The position numbers and the translations under genes are program-made. Positions 29,071-37,981 of a stretch of DNA of 64,000 nt are shown here, piece after piece; within the stretch, counting starts at the first letter, position 1; every line of letters begins with the position of its first letter. Below the pieces are notes generated by a model. That model was not told the origin of the DNA. It did not search any database and saw only the letters and a list, made by a program, of their open reading frames with translations. Source of the DNA: Flavobacterium sp. 9R (GTDB lineage: Bacteria; Bacteroidota; Bacteroidia; Flavobacteriales; Flavobacteriaceae); contig NZ_LR733413.1 of assembly GCF_902506345.1 (NCBI RefSeq), positions 62,001 to 126,000 on the forward strand, in the 5' to 3' direction.

Positions 29071-30519
29071 ATGAAGTACTTTGGAATACTATTTTGGCTT
29101 TTGGTTTGTACCACGACAACTGTTTTTTCACAAGAAAAATTTATTACACACAAAATTTCTCAGGGCGAAACCATTTCTTCAATAGCTGAAAAATACAATG
29201 TTAGTCAAAAAGTAATTTTTAATTTAAATCCAAAAGCTTCAGGGATTTTAAAATTGAATTCGGTATTAAAAATTCCAAATAAGAATTATAAAAAGGGAGT
29301 TGCCAAAAAAGAACTGGCAGCTAAAAAGAAGCTTACCAAAGAGATTGATTATGTTGTTTTGCCAAAAGAAACTTTATTTGGTATTGCAAAAAAGTTCAAT
29401 GTTAGAGTCGAAGAAATTAAAAAAAATAATCCTTCAATAGAAAAATCAGGATTACAAATTGGAGAGAAAATAAAAGTAATTGTTCCTGAAAACTTCGAGT
29501 TGAAAGAAGAGCCAGCGGTTGCTATCTCAAACGATTCTGAGCAAAAAAACACAACTATCCCTTCAAATACTACCGCTATTAGTGAATTTGTTGCTCCAAA
29601 TGCTTCAACTGAAGGACAGCAAATCCACGAAGTACTTGCAAGTGAAACAAAATATGGTATCTCAAAACGCTATGGGATTTCGGTTGAAGCGCTTGAAAAA
29701 TTGAACCCAAACATTGTATCTAAAAGTCTTGAAATAGGTCAGAAACTGAATGTGCCTTTGCAAAACAAAGCAACCGAAGTGATTCAAACTGTTGAGGTTT
29801 CAAAACCGTCAGAAGTTAAAGTTGATAATCCTGTTGCTGCAGCAAATGAACAAGTTACAGCAGAAACCTCGGTTGCCAATACTATTTCCTCACCTGAAAC
29901 TACAGCGATTGTTCATGAAGTATTACCAAAAGAAACCAAATTTGGTATTGCCAAAAAGTACGGAATTACTGTTGCGGAATTGGATAAACTAAATCCTTCG
30001 ATTCATAAAAAATTGAGAGTGGGAAGTATTTTGAAGATAAAAGAAGGAACCGCTGCTGTTGCTGTAAATGAAACAGAAACCAAGGTGGAAGCAGTAGTTA
30101 CGGAACCCACTTCTGAAAAGTTTTTTGGAGAGTATTCCATTGCAGATGATTTAATTGCAAAGGCTTCAGACAATTTGGGAATTCGTTATAGGTCTGGAGG
30201 TACGACAAGAGCTGGTTTTGATTGTTCTGGTTTAATGTGTTCTACCTTTAGTGCTTTAGATATCAAGCTTCCAAGGTCGTCCAATGAGATGTCCAATATT
30301 GGAATTAGAGTTACACCTACAGAAGCCAAAAAAGGTGATTTGATTTTCTTTAAAACCAGAGGTAGCGGAAGAATTAATCACGTTGGTATGGTGGTTGAGG
30401 TAGTAGGGGATGAGATTAAGTTCATTCATTCTTCTACCAACAGTGGTGTAATCATTTCTTCAACAAAAGAAGGATATTACCATCGAAATTTTGCTCAAGT
30501 TAATCGTGTTTTAAAGTAA
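29071..30519 (+). CDS. Secreted LysM / NlpC-P60 peptidoglycan endopeptidase
   Basis: 482 residues. Signal peptide (about 1-20, ending VFSQEK), then four LysM repeats of about 45 residues at about 23-67, 92-136, 187-231 and 280-324 (ISQGETISSIAEKYNVSQ, VLPKETLFGIAKKFNV, VLASETKYGISKRYGISVE, VLPKETKFGIAKKYGITV), separated by Thr/Ala/Val/Glu-rich linkers. The C-terminal NlpC/P60 domain (about 355-482) has catalytic Cys385 (GFDCSGLM), His437 (RINHVGMV) and His453 (FIHSS). It should cut stem peptides of the cell wall in the periplasm. It ends one base before a convergent DUF389 gene. Confidence 0.92.
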   Translation: MKYFGILFWLLVCTTTTVFSQEKFITHKISQGETISSIAEKYNVSQKVIFNLNPKASGILKLNSVLKIPNKNYKKGVAKKELAAKKKLTKEIDYVVLPKETLFGIAKKFNVRVEEIKKNNPSIEKSGLQIGEKIKVIVPENFELKEEPAVAISNDSEQKNTTIPSNTTAISEFVAPNASTEGQQIHEVLASETKYGISKRYGISVEALEKLNPNIVSKSLEIGQKLNVPLQNKATEVIQTVEVSKPSEVKVDNPVAAANEQVTAETSVANTISSPETTAIVHEVLPKETKFGIAKKYGITVAELDKLNPSIHKKLRVGSILKIKEGTAAVAVNETETKVEAVVTEPTSEKFFGEYSIADDLIAKASDNLGIRYRSGGTTRAGFDCSGLMCSTFSALDIKLPRSSNEMSNIGIRVTPTEAKKGDLIFFKTRGSGRINHVGMVVEVVGDEIKFIHSSTNSGVIISSTKEGYYHRNFAQVNRVLK

Positions 30520-30520
30520 T

Positions 30521-31822
30521 TTACTCTTCCTGCTCTTTGAACATTTCGATGTTGTTTTTCGAAATTCTTTTTTTTAACCACATCTTAAGCTTCTCTTCAT
30601 CGCTAGTACTTAATATTTTGGTACTGCTATAAATTGCTACAGTTTTAGTAATTGTACTATCCGTATTTTCATTAAAAGTATGATTAGCCAATGATATGTT
30701 TTTGATTTGGGGAAACAAAATAACGATTTCTTCCCTTAATGCCTTATTGTTATAAGTGTTCTGTTTTAGCTTATTTTCTAAATTGAGTATCATTAAGTCT
30801 TTTTCATTTTCTTTCGCTTTTTCAGAAGCATTGTTTTCCAAAATGAATTTCTTAATATCTGTGGTGTCTTGTTTTATTACCAATTGAGTGTTTTCGATCT
30901 TGTATTTTTTTAACGCACTACTTAAGTTTTGTATCTCTTGTTTGTTTATTTTTTTGTTTAAAAAAGCCAATTCAATACTTTTTGGGTTTTTGTTGTAATT
31001 GATTTTTTGGTACAAAATGGCAAACCCTTTTTCATTCAATTCATCATTTAAAAACAATTCCACTTTTTGTTTGTATTTTTTTTCTTGGGCTAACAAATAA
31101 GCAAAATAAACACTAGGTACAATTAGCAAAACAATAATTGTGGAAATGGTATATTTTATTTGTTTTCGGTATTTTGGGTCTACATGCGTGACTTCAGGAT
31201 ACTGTAAATACTTTACGATAACAAAGGTAGAAATGCAGATAAACACACAATTGATAGTGTATAAAAATAGGGCGCCGAGAAAGTATTTCCAATTTCCAAT
31301 AGCCAGTCCATATCCTGCTGTACACAAAGGAGGCATCAAGGCTGTCGCAATCGCAACACCTGGTATAGGGTTTCCTTTTTCAACTCTAGTAATCGCAATT
31401 ACGCCTACAAGACCACCAAAAAAAGCAATCAATATGTCGTATATGTTGGGCGAGGTACGAGCCAATAATTCAGATTGTGTTTCCTTAAAAGGACTCAGCA
31501 TAAAATAAATAGTAGACACAAACAAACTGACTAAAGTAGCAATGAGAAGGTTTTTGGCTGCTTTTTTTAATAATTCAAAATCATAAATACCTAAGCTAAA
31601 ACCTGCTCCAACGATAGGTCCCATTAATGGAGAAATAAGCATAGCGCCAATAATCACAGCAGTTGAGTTGACGTTGAGTCCAACAGAAGCGACTACAATA
31701 GCACAGGCCAAAATCCAAACTGTGGCTCCACGAAAGGAAATATTTGCCTTTACATTTTCTAAAACTTTTTGTTTGTTTTCTTCTCCAGTATGTAAGTCAA
31801 GGAATTTTTGTAATCGATTCAT
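30521..31822 (-). CDS. DUF389 (TIGR00341-like) integral membrane protein
   Basis: 433 residues from ATG 31822. A longer start at 31876 lies at the end of the upstream gene's terminator T-run, so I reject it. About six transmembrane helices occupy residues 30-245; the first carries GATVWILACAIVVASVGL, followed by the family hallmark STAVIIGAMLISPLMGPIVG (inner-membrane DUF389 core). The C-terminal third (about 250-433) is soluble, Lys/Asn/Glu-rich and partly coiled. Function is unknown; this domain architecture recurs across Bacteroidota. Confidence 0.85.
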   Translation of the reverse strand: MNRLQKFLDLHTGEENKQKVLENVKANISFRGATVWILACAIVVASVGLNVNSTAVIIGAMLISPLMGPIVGAGFSLGIYDFELLKKAAKNLLIATLVSLFVSTIYFMLSPFKETQSELLARTSPNIYDILIAFFGGLVGVIAITRVEKGNPIPGVAIATALMPPLCTAGYGLAIGNWKYFLGALFLYTINCVFICISTFVIVKYLQYPEVTHVDPKYRKQIKYTISTIIVLLIVPSVYFAYLLAQEKKYKQKVELFLNDELNEKGFAILYQKINYNKNPKSIELAFLNKKINKQEIQNLSSALKKYKIENTQLVIKQDTTDIKKFILENNASEKAKENEKDLMILNLENKLKQNTYNNKALREEIVILFPQIKNISLANHTFNENTDSTITKTVAIYSSTKILSTSDEEKLKMWLKKRISKNNIEMFKEQEE

Positions 31823-31876
31823 AGTATTCTGAATTAAAAAATGGTACAATAAAGTTAAGCAATTAAAAATTGGCAT

Positions 31877-31904
31877 AAAAAAAACGTTGAAATTAGTTCA
31901 ACGT
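31877..31904 (-). terminator. Terminator of the lipocalin-like gene
   Basis: 8-bp stem ACGTTGAA (31884-31891) / TTCAACGT (31897-31904) read leftwards, followed by T residues (A-run 31877-31883 on the plus strand). Confidence 0.8.
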
Positions 31905-31930
31905 CTTAGAGTTGTTATAGAAATTGGATT

Positions 31931-32401
31931 TTAGTTCTTGGTAAAGGTCAAATAATCAGTTCCACCATTGCCACCGCTTACGTCTTTTAGTTTAATTACT
32001 GTTGAAGTTCTTTCGATAATTTCCCAGTCATCTGTTAGTTCAAGAAAAGTAGCAGGAGAAGCAAAAGCAATATTGAAATCCAAGTCACTTATACTATCGT
32101 CATCATTACTATTGCTATCTGTGACAGACCAAGTGCCTGTTTGTGTTAATGTTCCGTTAGTAGCAGTTAGAACACCATTGCTGCCAAACGTAAAGTTATA
32201 GCCAGAAAAATTACTTGTTTCTTCTTTGTCAGTATCGAAGTAGTAGGTGATTTTCCACGTTCCAGATCCTACTACAGAAGTAACGCTGCTTATTGAATTT
32301 GTTCCAGTAGAACTACTGTCGTCGGAACTGCAAGAAAGAAAAAAGACAGTAGCCAAAAGCAATACAATGCTTTTTTTGTTGATAAAATGGATTGTTTTCA
32401 T
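31931..32401 (-). CDS. Lipocalin-like lipoprotein
   Basis: 156 residues. Signal peptide with lipobox FFLSC and lipidated Cys24, followed by SSDDSSS, an acidic stretch resembling the lipoprotein export signal (Ser-Asp-Asp type) that sends Flavobacterium lipoproteins to the cell surface. The mature part is beta-rich with repeated GTW.. motifs (SGTWKITYYFD, TQTGTWSV), typical of lipocalin-like Bacteroidota domains. Ligand unknown. It has its own terminator. Confidence 0.75.
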   Translation of the reverse strand: MKTIHFINKKSIVLLLATVFFLSCSSDDSSSTGTNSISSVTSVVGSGTWKITYYFDTDKEETSNFSGYNFTFGSNGVLTATNGTLTQTGTWSVTDSNSNDDDSISDLDFNIAFASPATFLELTDDWEIIERTSTVIKLKDVSGGNGGTDYLTFTKN

Positions 32402-32475
32402 ATTATGTGGTATTTAAGATTTAAATGGTAACGAAAAACAAATGGTTATATTGTATGTTGCAGAAATTCAGTTAC

Positions 32476-33018
32476 TTATTCTAATATTGAAGTTTTTAAG
32501 TGTATGGACACTTTCTTAGAAATTTTAGCGGCTACTATGGTTGGTATTTCAATATTGAAGTCGTCTGTGTTTACGACAAATGTAGATTGGATCTCAATTC
32601 CCTTGGCTATTTTTTTAAGCCAAGCTTTGCTGATGATGGGTTTGGATTTACCGTGTATTTTCAGAATTCCTTTTATTTGGTATTCTGTAGGGGTTTGGGA
32701 TATAAATTTGTAATCAAATTTATCAATTCTACCAATAAAAGTTGCTTTGGGATAACGATCGCTCTCTAAATAGTTTTCATTAAAATGAGTGCGCATCAAA
32801 TCTCTTTTGAACTTAAAATCTTTGATAAAAACGGTACAGCTAATTTCGCCAGTTTTTATTTCAACAGAGAAAATGACTTCCTCATTAATGGCTTTCACTT
32901 CCTCAAAAAAAGGTACCGAAGCTTCAAATGAAATTACCCCTTTTGAGTCAGATAATTGTTCTTGAGCTTGAATGAAGAGTGTAAACGACAAGAAAAAAAG
33001 AGAAACTATTTTTTTCAT
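32476..33018 (-). CDS. YceI-family periplasmic protein
   Basis: 180 residues, signal peptide about 1-18 (FTLFIQAQEQ). The YceI fold, an eight-stranded barrel that binds isoprenoid-type lipids in characterised members, is recognisable from GVISFEASVPFFEEVKAIN, DLMRTHFNENYLESDRYPKA and the following TFIGRI, with the closing strand KKVSIHLKTSI. Neighbours give no metabolic hint. It stands 69 nt downstream of the thioesterase gene on the same strand, so they may share a transcript. Confidence 0.82.
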   Translation of the reverse strand: MKKIVSLFFLSFTLFIQAQEQLSDSKGVISFEASVPFFEEVKAINEEVIFSVEIKTGEISCTVFIKDFKFKRDLMRTHFNENYLESDRYPKATFIGRIDKFDYKFISQTPTEYQIKGILKIHGKSKPIISKAWLKKIAKGIEIQSTFVVNTDDFNIEIPTIVAAKISKKVSIHLKTSILE

Positions 33019-33087
33019 AAGTCAAGAGATATTGTATCTCTTAAAGTTACGAATTTTAATTATTATAAACGATTGTTTAGCAGGTTT

Positions 33088-33636
33088 TTATTGAAGTTGC
33101 AGCTGAATGTTGTACTTGGTGATATTGGCTAAGTTTTCTGCAGAACAATAATCAAATTCTTCTTCGTGCTCTTCGTGTTCTTTTTTGAGTTCTATTTGTT
33201 TTAAACAATTGCTAAAGCGTCGTACATCATTTAGGGTTTTTAATTGTAAGCCCGGTACGGCAACACTTTTTCCGCTAGCATCTTTGGCAACCATTGTAAA
33301 ATAAGAGGAATTACAATGTTTTATGGCTCCAGTTTGAATGTTTTCTGCTTCTACTCGAATGCCAACAATCATTGAACTTCTTCCAACATAATTCACAGAA
33401 GCTTTCATAGTAACCAATTCACCCACTTCAATAGGTTGTAAAAAGTTTACAGTATCAACAGAAGCGGTTACGCAATAGTTTCCAGAAAACTTAGAAGCAC
33501 TTGCAAAGGCAATTTGGTCGAGTAAGGATAAGATATAACCGCCATGAATTTTACCACTAAAATTAGTGTGTGACGGCAGCATTAGTTCAGAAATGGTAAC
33601 ATGCGATGCGGAAACAGGCTTGAATATGTTGGTCAT
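33088..33636 (-). CDS. Acyl-CoA thioesterase (hotdog fold)
   Basis: 182 residues with one hotdog domain (about 8-130). It resembles the YciA/ACOT-type cytosolic thioesterases that hydrolyse acyl-CoA. Motifs seen: LMLPSHTNFSGKIHGGYILS with the catalytic-helix segment LLDQIAFASASKFSG, then VDTVNFLQPIEVGELV and SMIVGIRVEAEN. The C-terminal tail (about 150-182) is charged (KKEHEEHEEEFDYC) and not part of the fold. Only 3 nt separate it from the upstream small membrane-protein gene, so rmuC, that gene and this one look like one operon. Confidence 0.85.
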   Translation of the reverse strand: MTNIFKPVSASHVTISELMLPSHTNFSGKIHGGYILSLLDQIAFASASKFSGNYCVTASVDTVNFLQPIEVGELVTMKASVNYVGRSSMIVGIRVEAENIQTGAIKHCNSSYFTMVAKDASGKSVAVPGLQLKTLNDVRRFSNCLKQIELKKEHEEHEEEFDYCSAENLANITKYNIQLQLQ

Positions 33637-33639
33637 AAT

Positions 33640-34005
33640 TTATCTGTTATTAAACGGGGAGGCTTCTTTTTGAACGGAGGTTATAAAAAAACGAGTTTCG
33701 CCCCACCACATAAATGTTCGTTTTTTTTCTTCATAAGTTAAGCGAACATAATGACCTTGTAGAATTTTCAAACTATCGATAACTGCTTTGTCTTTGTCTA
33801 AAACTGAAAAGCGAAAAATTTGTGCTCCCGAAATTCCTTGGCTCAATTCGCCTTCCCAAGTTTTGATGAGGACACCTTTATGGCTCAAACGGATTAACTC
33901 CCCAGAGCGAACGCCATCACTAACAGGAATATAATAAATAAACGCCATATAAATAGAAACGATTAGTACTCCAGCGAGTAGCAATAAAGCAGCAATTTTT
34001 TTCAT
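33640..34005 (-). CDS. Conserved small single-TM protein
   Basis: 121 residues. One N-terminal hydrophobic helix (about 4-26) that could be a membrane anchor or uncleaved signal, then a compact beta-rich domain with SGELIRLSHKGVLIKTWEGEL and GHYVRLTYEEKKRTFMWWG. I recognise it as a protein found beside rmuC in many Bacteroidota. To my knowledge such proteins are sometimes labelled 6-phosphogluconate dehydrogenase, but nothing in the sequence (no Rossmann motif, far too short) supports that. Function unknown; 5 nt downstream of rmuC. Confidence 0.7.
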   Translation of the reverse strand: MKKIAALLLLAGVLIVSIYMAFIYYIPVSDGVRSGELIRLSHKGVLIKTWEGELSQGISGAQIFRFSVLDKDKAVIDSLKILQGHYVRLTYEEKKRTFMWWGETRFFITSVQKEASPFNNR

Positions 34006-34010
34006 TTGTT

Positions 34011-35381
34011 TTAGTTTATAAGGTTGTTTGTATCATTTTCAGCTCTTTTTAGAACATTTTCAGGTAATGATTTTTTGGCTTTAGCGCCCATCTTTTTTAA
34101 TTTTTCTACACTAACAATCAGGTTCCCTTTGCCATCCACTAGCTTACTCATAGCGGCTCCGTATTCTGTTTTACTTTCGTCAATTTTCTTTCCTATTTTA
34201 ATCAAATCGGCCACAAAACCTTCAAATTTATCATAAAGCGCACCAGCTTGTCGTGCAATTTCAAAGGCATTTTCTTGTTGTTTTTGGTTGGTCCACATAC
34301 TGTCAATAGTGCGTAAAGTAGCCAATAGGGTAGAAGGCGTCACGATTACGATATTTTTCTCAAAGGCTTTGTTGTACAAGGTAGTGTCGTCATTTAATGC
34401 TAAAGCAAAAGCAGGTTCCATAGGAATGAAAAGCAAAACAAAATCAGGACTTTCTATTTGGTACAAATCATGATAATTTTTATCACCCAGTTGCTCTACG
34501 TGGCGCTTTATAGATTGAATGTGTTCTTTTAAAAATCCAGCTTTTAAATTATCGTCTTCTTCATTAATGTATTTTTCGTAGGCAGTCAAAGACACTTTAG
34601 AGTCGACAATCATTTTTTTGCCATCGGGTAAATTGATAACGACATCAGGAAATACTCTGCTTCCTTCGGCATTGGTATGCGATTGTTGTACAAAATATTC
34701 TCGGTCTTTTTCCAATCCCGATTTTTCTAAAACCCTTTCCAAAATAAGTTCACCCCAATTTCCTTGCATTTTACTATCTCCTTTTAATGCTTTGGTAAGG
34801 TTTAAGGTTTCTTTACTCATTTGAAGATTCATTTGTTGCAAACCAACAATTTGCTGACGCAATGCTGCATGATAGTCAATGCTTTCTTTGTGGGTATCTT
34901 CAACTTTTTTCTCGAATAACTGAATTTTATCTTGAAGGGGACTCAAGATATTCTTCATATTTTCCTTGTTCTGTTCCGTGAATTTATTCGATTTTTCGTC
35001 AAGAATTTTATTGGCTAAGTTTTCGAATTCTTTCGTGAATTTTTCCTGAAGTTGTTCTACTTCATTTTTTTGTTCTTTATGTCGTTCTAGTAAATTATCA
35101 AAATCTACTTCTTTTTTAGAAAGCTGAATGGCCAAACTATCTTTTTCATTTCGGATGGCTTCTTTTTCTTGAAGGCTACTTTGCAATTGTTTTTCGAAAG
35201 TAGTTTTATCGATTGTAGCTTGTTCTTTTTGTTGTTGTAGCAAATGTTGGGAAGCATTGATTTTCTCTTCCAAGCTTATTTTTTGCGACTCAAAACGAGC
35301 TGAAAACAACAGTTTTCCAATAAAAAGACCAAGGGCAAGCGCAACGATAAAAACCAATAAAAAAGAAAATAATTCAGACAT
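34011..35381 (-). CDS. rmuC: DNA recombination protein RmuC
   Basis: 456 residues. N-terminal TM helix (about 4-24), a long coiled coil (about 30-190; QHLLQQQKEQATIDK, QLQEKFTKEFENLANKILDE), and the RmuC nuclease-like domain (about 200-420) with QGNWGELILERVLEKSGLEK, FPDVVINLPDGKKMIVDSKV and VTPSTLLATLRTID. The family restrains recombination between short inverted repeats and has a predicted PD-(D/E)XK-like core. It heads a three-gene minus-strand operon. Confidence 0.93.
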   Translation of the reverse strand: MSELFSFLLVFIVALALGLFIGKLLFSARFESQKISLEEKINASQHLLQQQKEQATIDKTTFEKQLQSSLQEKEAIRNEKDSLAIQLSKKEVDFDNLLERHKEQKNEVEQLQEKFTKEFENLANKILDEKSNKFTEQNKENMKNILSPLQDKIQLFEKKVEDTHKESIDYHAALRQQIVGLQQMNLQMSKETLNLTKALKGDSKMQGNWGELILERVLEKSGLEKDREYFVQQSHTNAEGSRVFPDVVINLPDGKKMIVDSKVSLTAYEKYINEEDDNLKAGFLKEHIQSIKRHVEQLGDKNYHDLYQIESPDFVLLFIPMEPAFALALNDDTTLYNKAFEKNIVIVTPSTLLATLRTIDSMWTNQKQQENAFEIARQAGALYDKFEGFVADLIKIGKKIDESKTEYGAAMSKLVDGKGNLIVSVEKLKKMGAKAKKSLPENVLKRAENDTNNLIN

Positions 35382-36243
35382 GGAGGATAGTTTTTTTGAA
35401 AAGTAAAAGTAAGAATTTAATATTTAGTTTCAAGTTGACTTATAACGATAAAAAAATCCTTTCAAAGAAGACTTAAGGTTTTTACCTACTTCGCCTAGGC
35501 GGATTACCTTGATAAGATTAAGATTATAAGTTTTATTGAGCTATAATATAGTGAAAAATTACTTTGGTTGGAGTAAGGAAAACCGTAATGTGGTTAATTA
35601 ATTTGTCTATAGCTTTAATAATTGTAAAAAAAATAAAGACTAATAATGGCAAAATAGTGTAAGTAAATTTAGAAACTACCTACATAGGGTGGAGGTTTTT
35701 TGTAGACATTCAAAATAATTTTCTAGGAATTGAGTCTAGAATATCTTCAATGGACTTGTGATTTTGTATGAAAAAAAGCGAAAATAGTCTCCAGTATATG
35801 CATTGTTGTTTTGATGAAATTGCTTCAAGTCCAGTGTTATTGCCATTATGTAGATAAAATATTTAAAGTTCATTGACATAAGTTTTTCAAACACTGAAAC
35901 AGTTCTAACCATCACTGAAAATCTTTCGATTTTTAATAAGGGTATTTAGTAGTGGTTTACAAATACTTTGATAATGTTTTTATCAAGGTGTTTGTGGTTA
36001 TAATTGATTTAAAGATAAGATAACCTACTAGTTATTACTTATCACTTTTTACTCCCAAAAATAGTAGCGCGCAAATAAGCTAAATCAGTAGACAATTATA
36101 ATAGTAATTATCAAAAGTTATATAGTTCAAAGTCACAGCAGTTAGTGATAACAGTAATTATAAACTCTTCGGCTTAATGTACACATAAAATGTCAAACGC
36201 ATCAAAATATAGGAGTACTTGAGATTATAAAAAAAATGAAATC
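35382..36243. other. Gene-poor intergenic region of 0.86 kb
   Basis: No ORF of convincing length on either strand. Visible are a short GC-rich palindrome CGCCTAGGCG near 35492 and a long imperfect hairpin at 35960-35994. The AT-rich remainder has no tRNA and no recognisable protein fragment. It could be a decayed gene or long regulatory DNA; nothing more can be supported. Confidence 0.5.
35960..35994. repeat. Imperfect inverted repeat
   Basis: 15-bp stem CAAATACTTTGATAA (35960-35974) / TTATCAAGGTGTTTG (35980-35994) with three G-T pairs and a TGTTT loop, not followed by a clear T-run. Confidence 0.5.
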
Positions 36244-36735
36244 ATGAAAAAACTATTATTAATTGTGCTAATATCATTTAGTGCGAGTTCTCAAACAAAC
36301 TTTAATTTTTATTACGGCTCTAATAAGTCTTTAGGCGCTGAGATTTTAATTGACAAGTCATTTGGTTTTGGATTTGCTGGGACGGCAGAAGAGACAAAAG
36401 CTTTAGGCGAATTCTCAACGGGATCTATAAATGACTACGACCTTAAGAACGAAGTATCAACTACTACGCAGAAATGGTTCACTTTGTATGGAGTGGCTAT
36501 CATTGGTTATATTGGGTTATTTCAAATTAGTTTCGATACTGGTTTAGCTATGTACGGTAGGCACGCTAATTTTCTTGACCCTAACAGAAACGAATACTAC
36601 CACAAGAAGGACAAGCTATTGTTTAAGCCAATGGTAGGTATTAATGCAACTTACTCTTTTACAAAAGACATTGGCGCACAAATTGGTTGTGATACGTTCA
36701 ATTACCTTAATATTGGTTTTGTTGTTTATTTTTAA
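36244..36735 (+). CDS. Small secreted, probably outer-membrane, protein of unknown function
   Basis: 163 residues. Signal peptide about 1-16 (LLLIVLISFSASSQ). The mature part alternates hydrophobic and polar residues in strand-like blocks (NFNFYYGSNKSLGAEILID, MYGRHANF, KPMVGINATYSFTKDIGAQI) and ends NIGFVVYF, with the terminal aromatic typical of outer-membrane beta-barrels. I do not recognise a family. It stands alone between a long non-coding stretch and a strong terminator. Confidence 0.65.
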   Translation: MKKLLLIVLISFSASSQTNFNFYYGSNKSLGAEILIDKSFGFGFAGTAEETKALGEFSTGSINDYDLKNEVSTTTQKWFTLYGVAIIGYIGLFQISFDTGLAMYGRHANFLDPNRNEYYHKKDKLLFKPMVGINATYSFTKDIGAQIGCDTFNYLNIGFVVYF

Positions 36736-36830
36736 GTTATTATAAGGTGGATTTTTGATTTTACCAGATTTAAGTAAAGTAGATACTTTATTACTTGATG
36801 TTAAGTTGTCGATAATAAATTTTAGGAAAA

Positions 36831-36880
36831 AAAATGCTCTTTTTTAGCACTTGTCAAGGCTAAAGAGGAGCATTTTTTTT
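36831..36880 (+). terminator. Strong terminator
   Basis: 18-bp stem 36831-36848 / 36859-36876 (AAAATGCTCTTTTTTAGC with its complement, two G-T pairs), 10-nt loop, continuing T-run. The A-run/T-run symmetry would allow bidirectional use, although no convergent gene is here. Confidence 0.85.
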
Positions 36881-37032
36881 ATCAATGCACACACCTTTTT
36901 TTGACTATACTAAGTGCTATTGTTCTGAGGGGTAAAAAATAATTTCCCTAAGTTTTATTTATTTTTTGTTTTTCAACGCAACCTTTCGTTCCAAGCCTCC
37001 TCTATGAAAGAAACAAACAAAATACATTTACA

Positions 37033-37893
37033 ATGAAAAAAATAGTTCTTTTTATCGCGATAGCAATAGGGCTTACCTCTTGTTCCTTAAACTCTGAATC
37101 GGATTCAATTTCTTGCGGTGATGCTAAAAATGTAGCTTTCAAGAGTTTTACTACTTGTAACACGTTGATTACAGAAACGGTAGAATCAAAAGCCATTATA
37201 ATCAATTCTCAAGAAAAGTTCAATGCTACCTTCAAACCTTGTACGCCTCCAGCGGTCATTGATTTTACTACCACAAGTTTGGTAGGCCTTTTTGCTGGAC
37301 AAAAACCATCAAATGGTTATGCTATAAAAATACAGTCAGTGGTAGAGACAAATTGTGAAGTTGTAGTTTCGTTTTATGAAATTGCACCAAAGGCAGGTGA
37401 TCCTGTAACTCCAGGAGCAACTTATCCTAAAGACGTTATTGCTATTCCTAAAACATCAAAACCAGTGTATTTACAACGTGTAGCACAAAATAATGAATAC
37501 GCAATTATAGGAAGCTTTAGAGGTGCTTGTACAGGAAGCGCGTGCCAAGAATTTTATCGTTTGGATGTACAAAAAGTGCTTCGCTTTAAGGACGTTGTGT
37601 ATGGTGATTATGATATGGCTAAATATGGTTTTAATGCTTTGGTTTACAAAGAGGAATATTCAACTTTTGTAGGCGGAATACCTAGTGAAATTACCAGCCT
37701 AAAAGGACAAACTAAAACCTTTGGCACACCAGATTCACACGATCAAGGAGGAATTTACTTCGAATGGCATCAAGGAAGTGTAGTAACCAAAATCTATTTG
37801 GATAATGATGATACTACAGATCAAAGTTCAGCAGTTATCAGTTTTAAGAAAAGACTTCAAGAAAAAATAGCGACGTTAAAAACCAAGAATTAA
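37033..37893 (+). CDS. PrcB-like domain lipoprotein
   Basis: 286 residues. Lipobox GLTSC with Cys17. Residues about 58-150 fit the PrcB C-terminal-type domain (INSQEKFNATF, VIDFTTTSLVGLFAGQKPSN, GYAIKIQSVVE, TYPKDVIAIPK), first named from a treponemal protease complex and common in Bacteroidota lipoproteins. The second half (about 165-286) looks like a separate lipoprotein domain with RFKDVVYGDYDMAKYGF. Even number of cysteines in the mature part (for example CGD, TTC, KPC, GACTGSAC) suggests disulphides. It is 88 nt before an ECF sigma gene with its own promoter, so a functional link is only suggested. Confidence 0.65.
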   Translation: MKKIVLFIAIAIGLTSCSLNSESDSISCGDAKNVAFKSFTTCNTLITETVESKAIIINSQEKFNATFKPCTPPAVIDFTTTSLVGLFAGQKPSNGYAIKIQSVVETNCEVVVSFYEIAPKAGDPVTPGATYPKDVIAIPKTSKPVYLQRVAQNNEYAIIGSFRGACTGSACQEFYRLDVQKVLRFKDVVYGDYDMAKYGFNALVYKEEYSTFVGGIPSEITSLKGQTKTFGTPDSHDQGGIYFEWHQGSVVTKIYLDNDDTTDQSSAVISFKKRLQEKIATLKTKN

Positions 37894-37909
37894 TCGTTTT
37901 AAATTGGTA

Positions 37910-37941
37910 TTGCTTAGCCAAAAAGAATAACGTTACTTTTG
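37910..37941 (+). promoter_or_regulatory. Promoter of the ECF sigma/anti-sigma operon
   Basis: TTG at 37910-37912, 21 nt spacer, TACTTTTG at 37934-37941. It fits the housekeeping consensus, so the sigma gene appears to be read by the primary sigma factor. Confidence 0.55.
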
Positions 37942-37981
37942 TATAACTGTATTGCCTCCAAAAGGTATTATTTAAGACGAT

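Noticed and set aside
31823..31876. Longer start of the DUF389 protein at 31876
   Set aside because: This ATG sits at the 3' end of the upstream gene's terminator T-run, and the added residues are not family-like.
33640..34005. 6-phosphogluconate dehydrogenase label for the small protein beside rmuC
   Set aside because: 121 residues, no NADP-binding GxGxxG motif and no catalytic segment; the sequence shows only a membrane helix and a small beta-rich domain.
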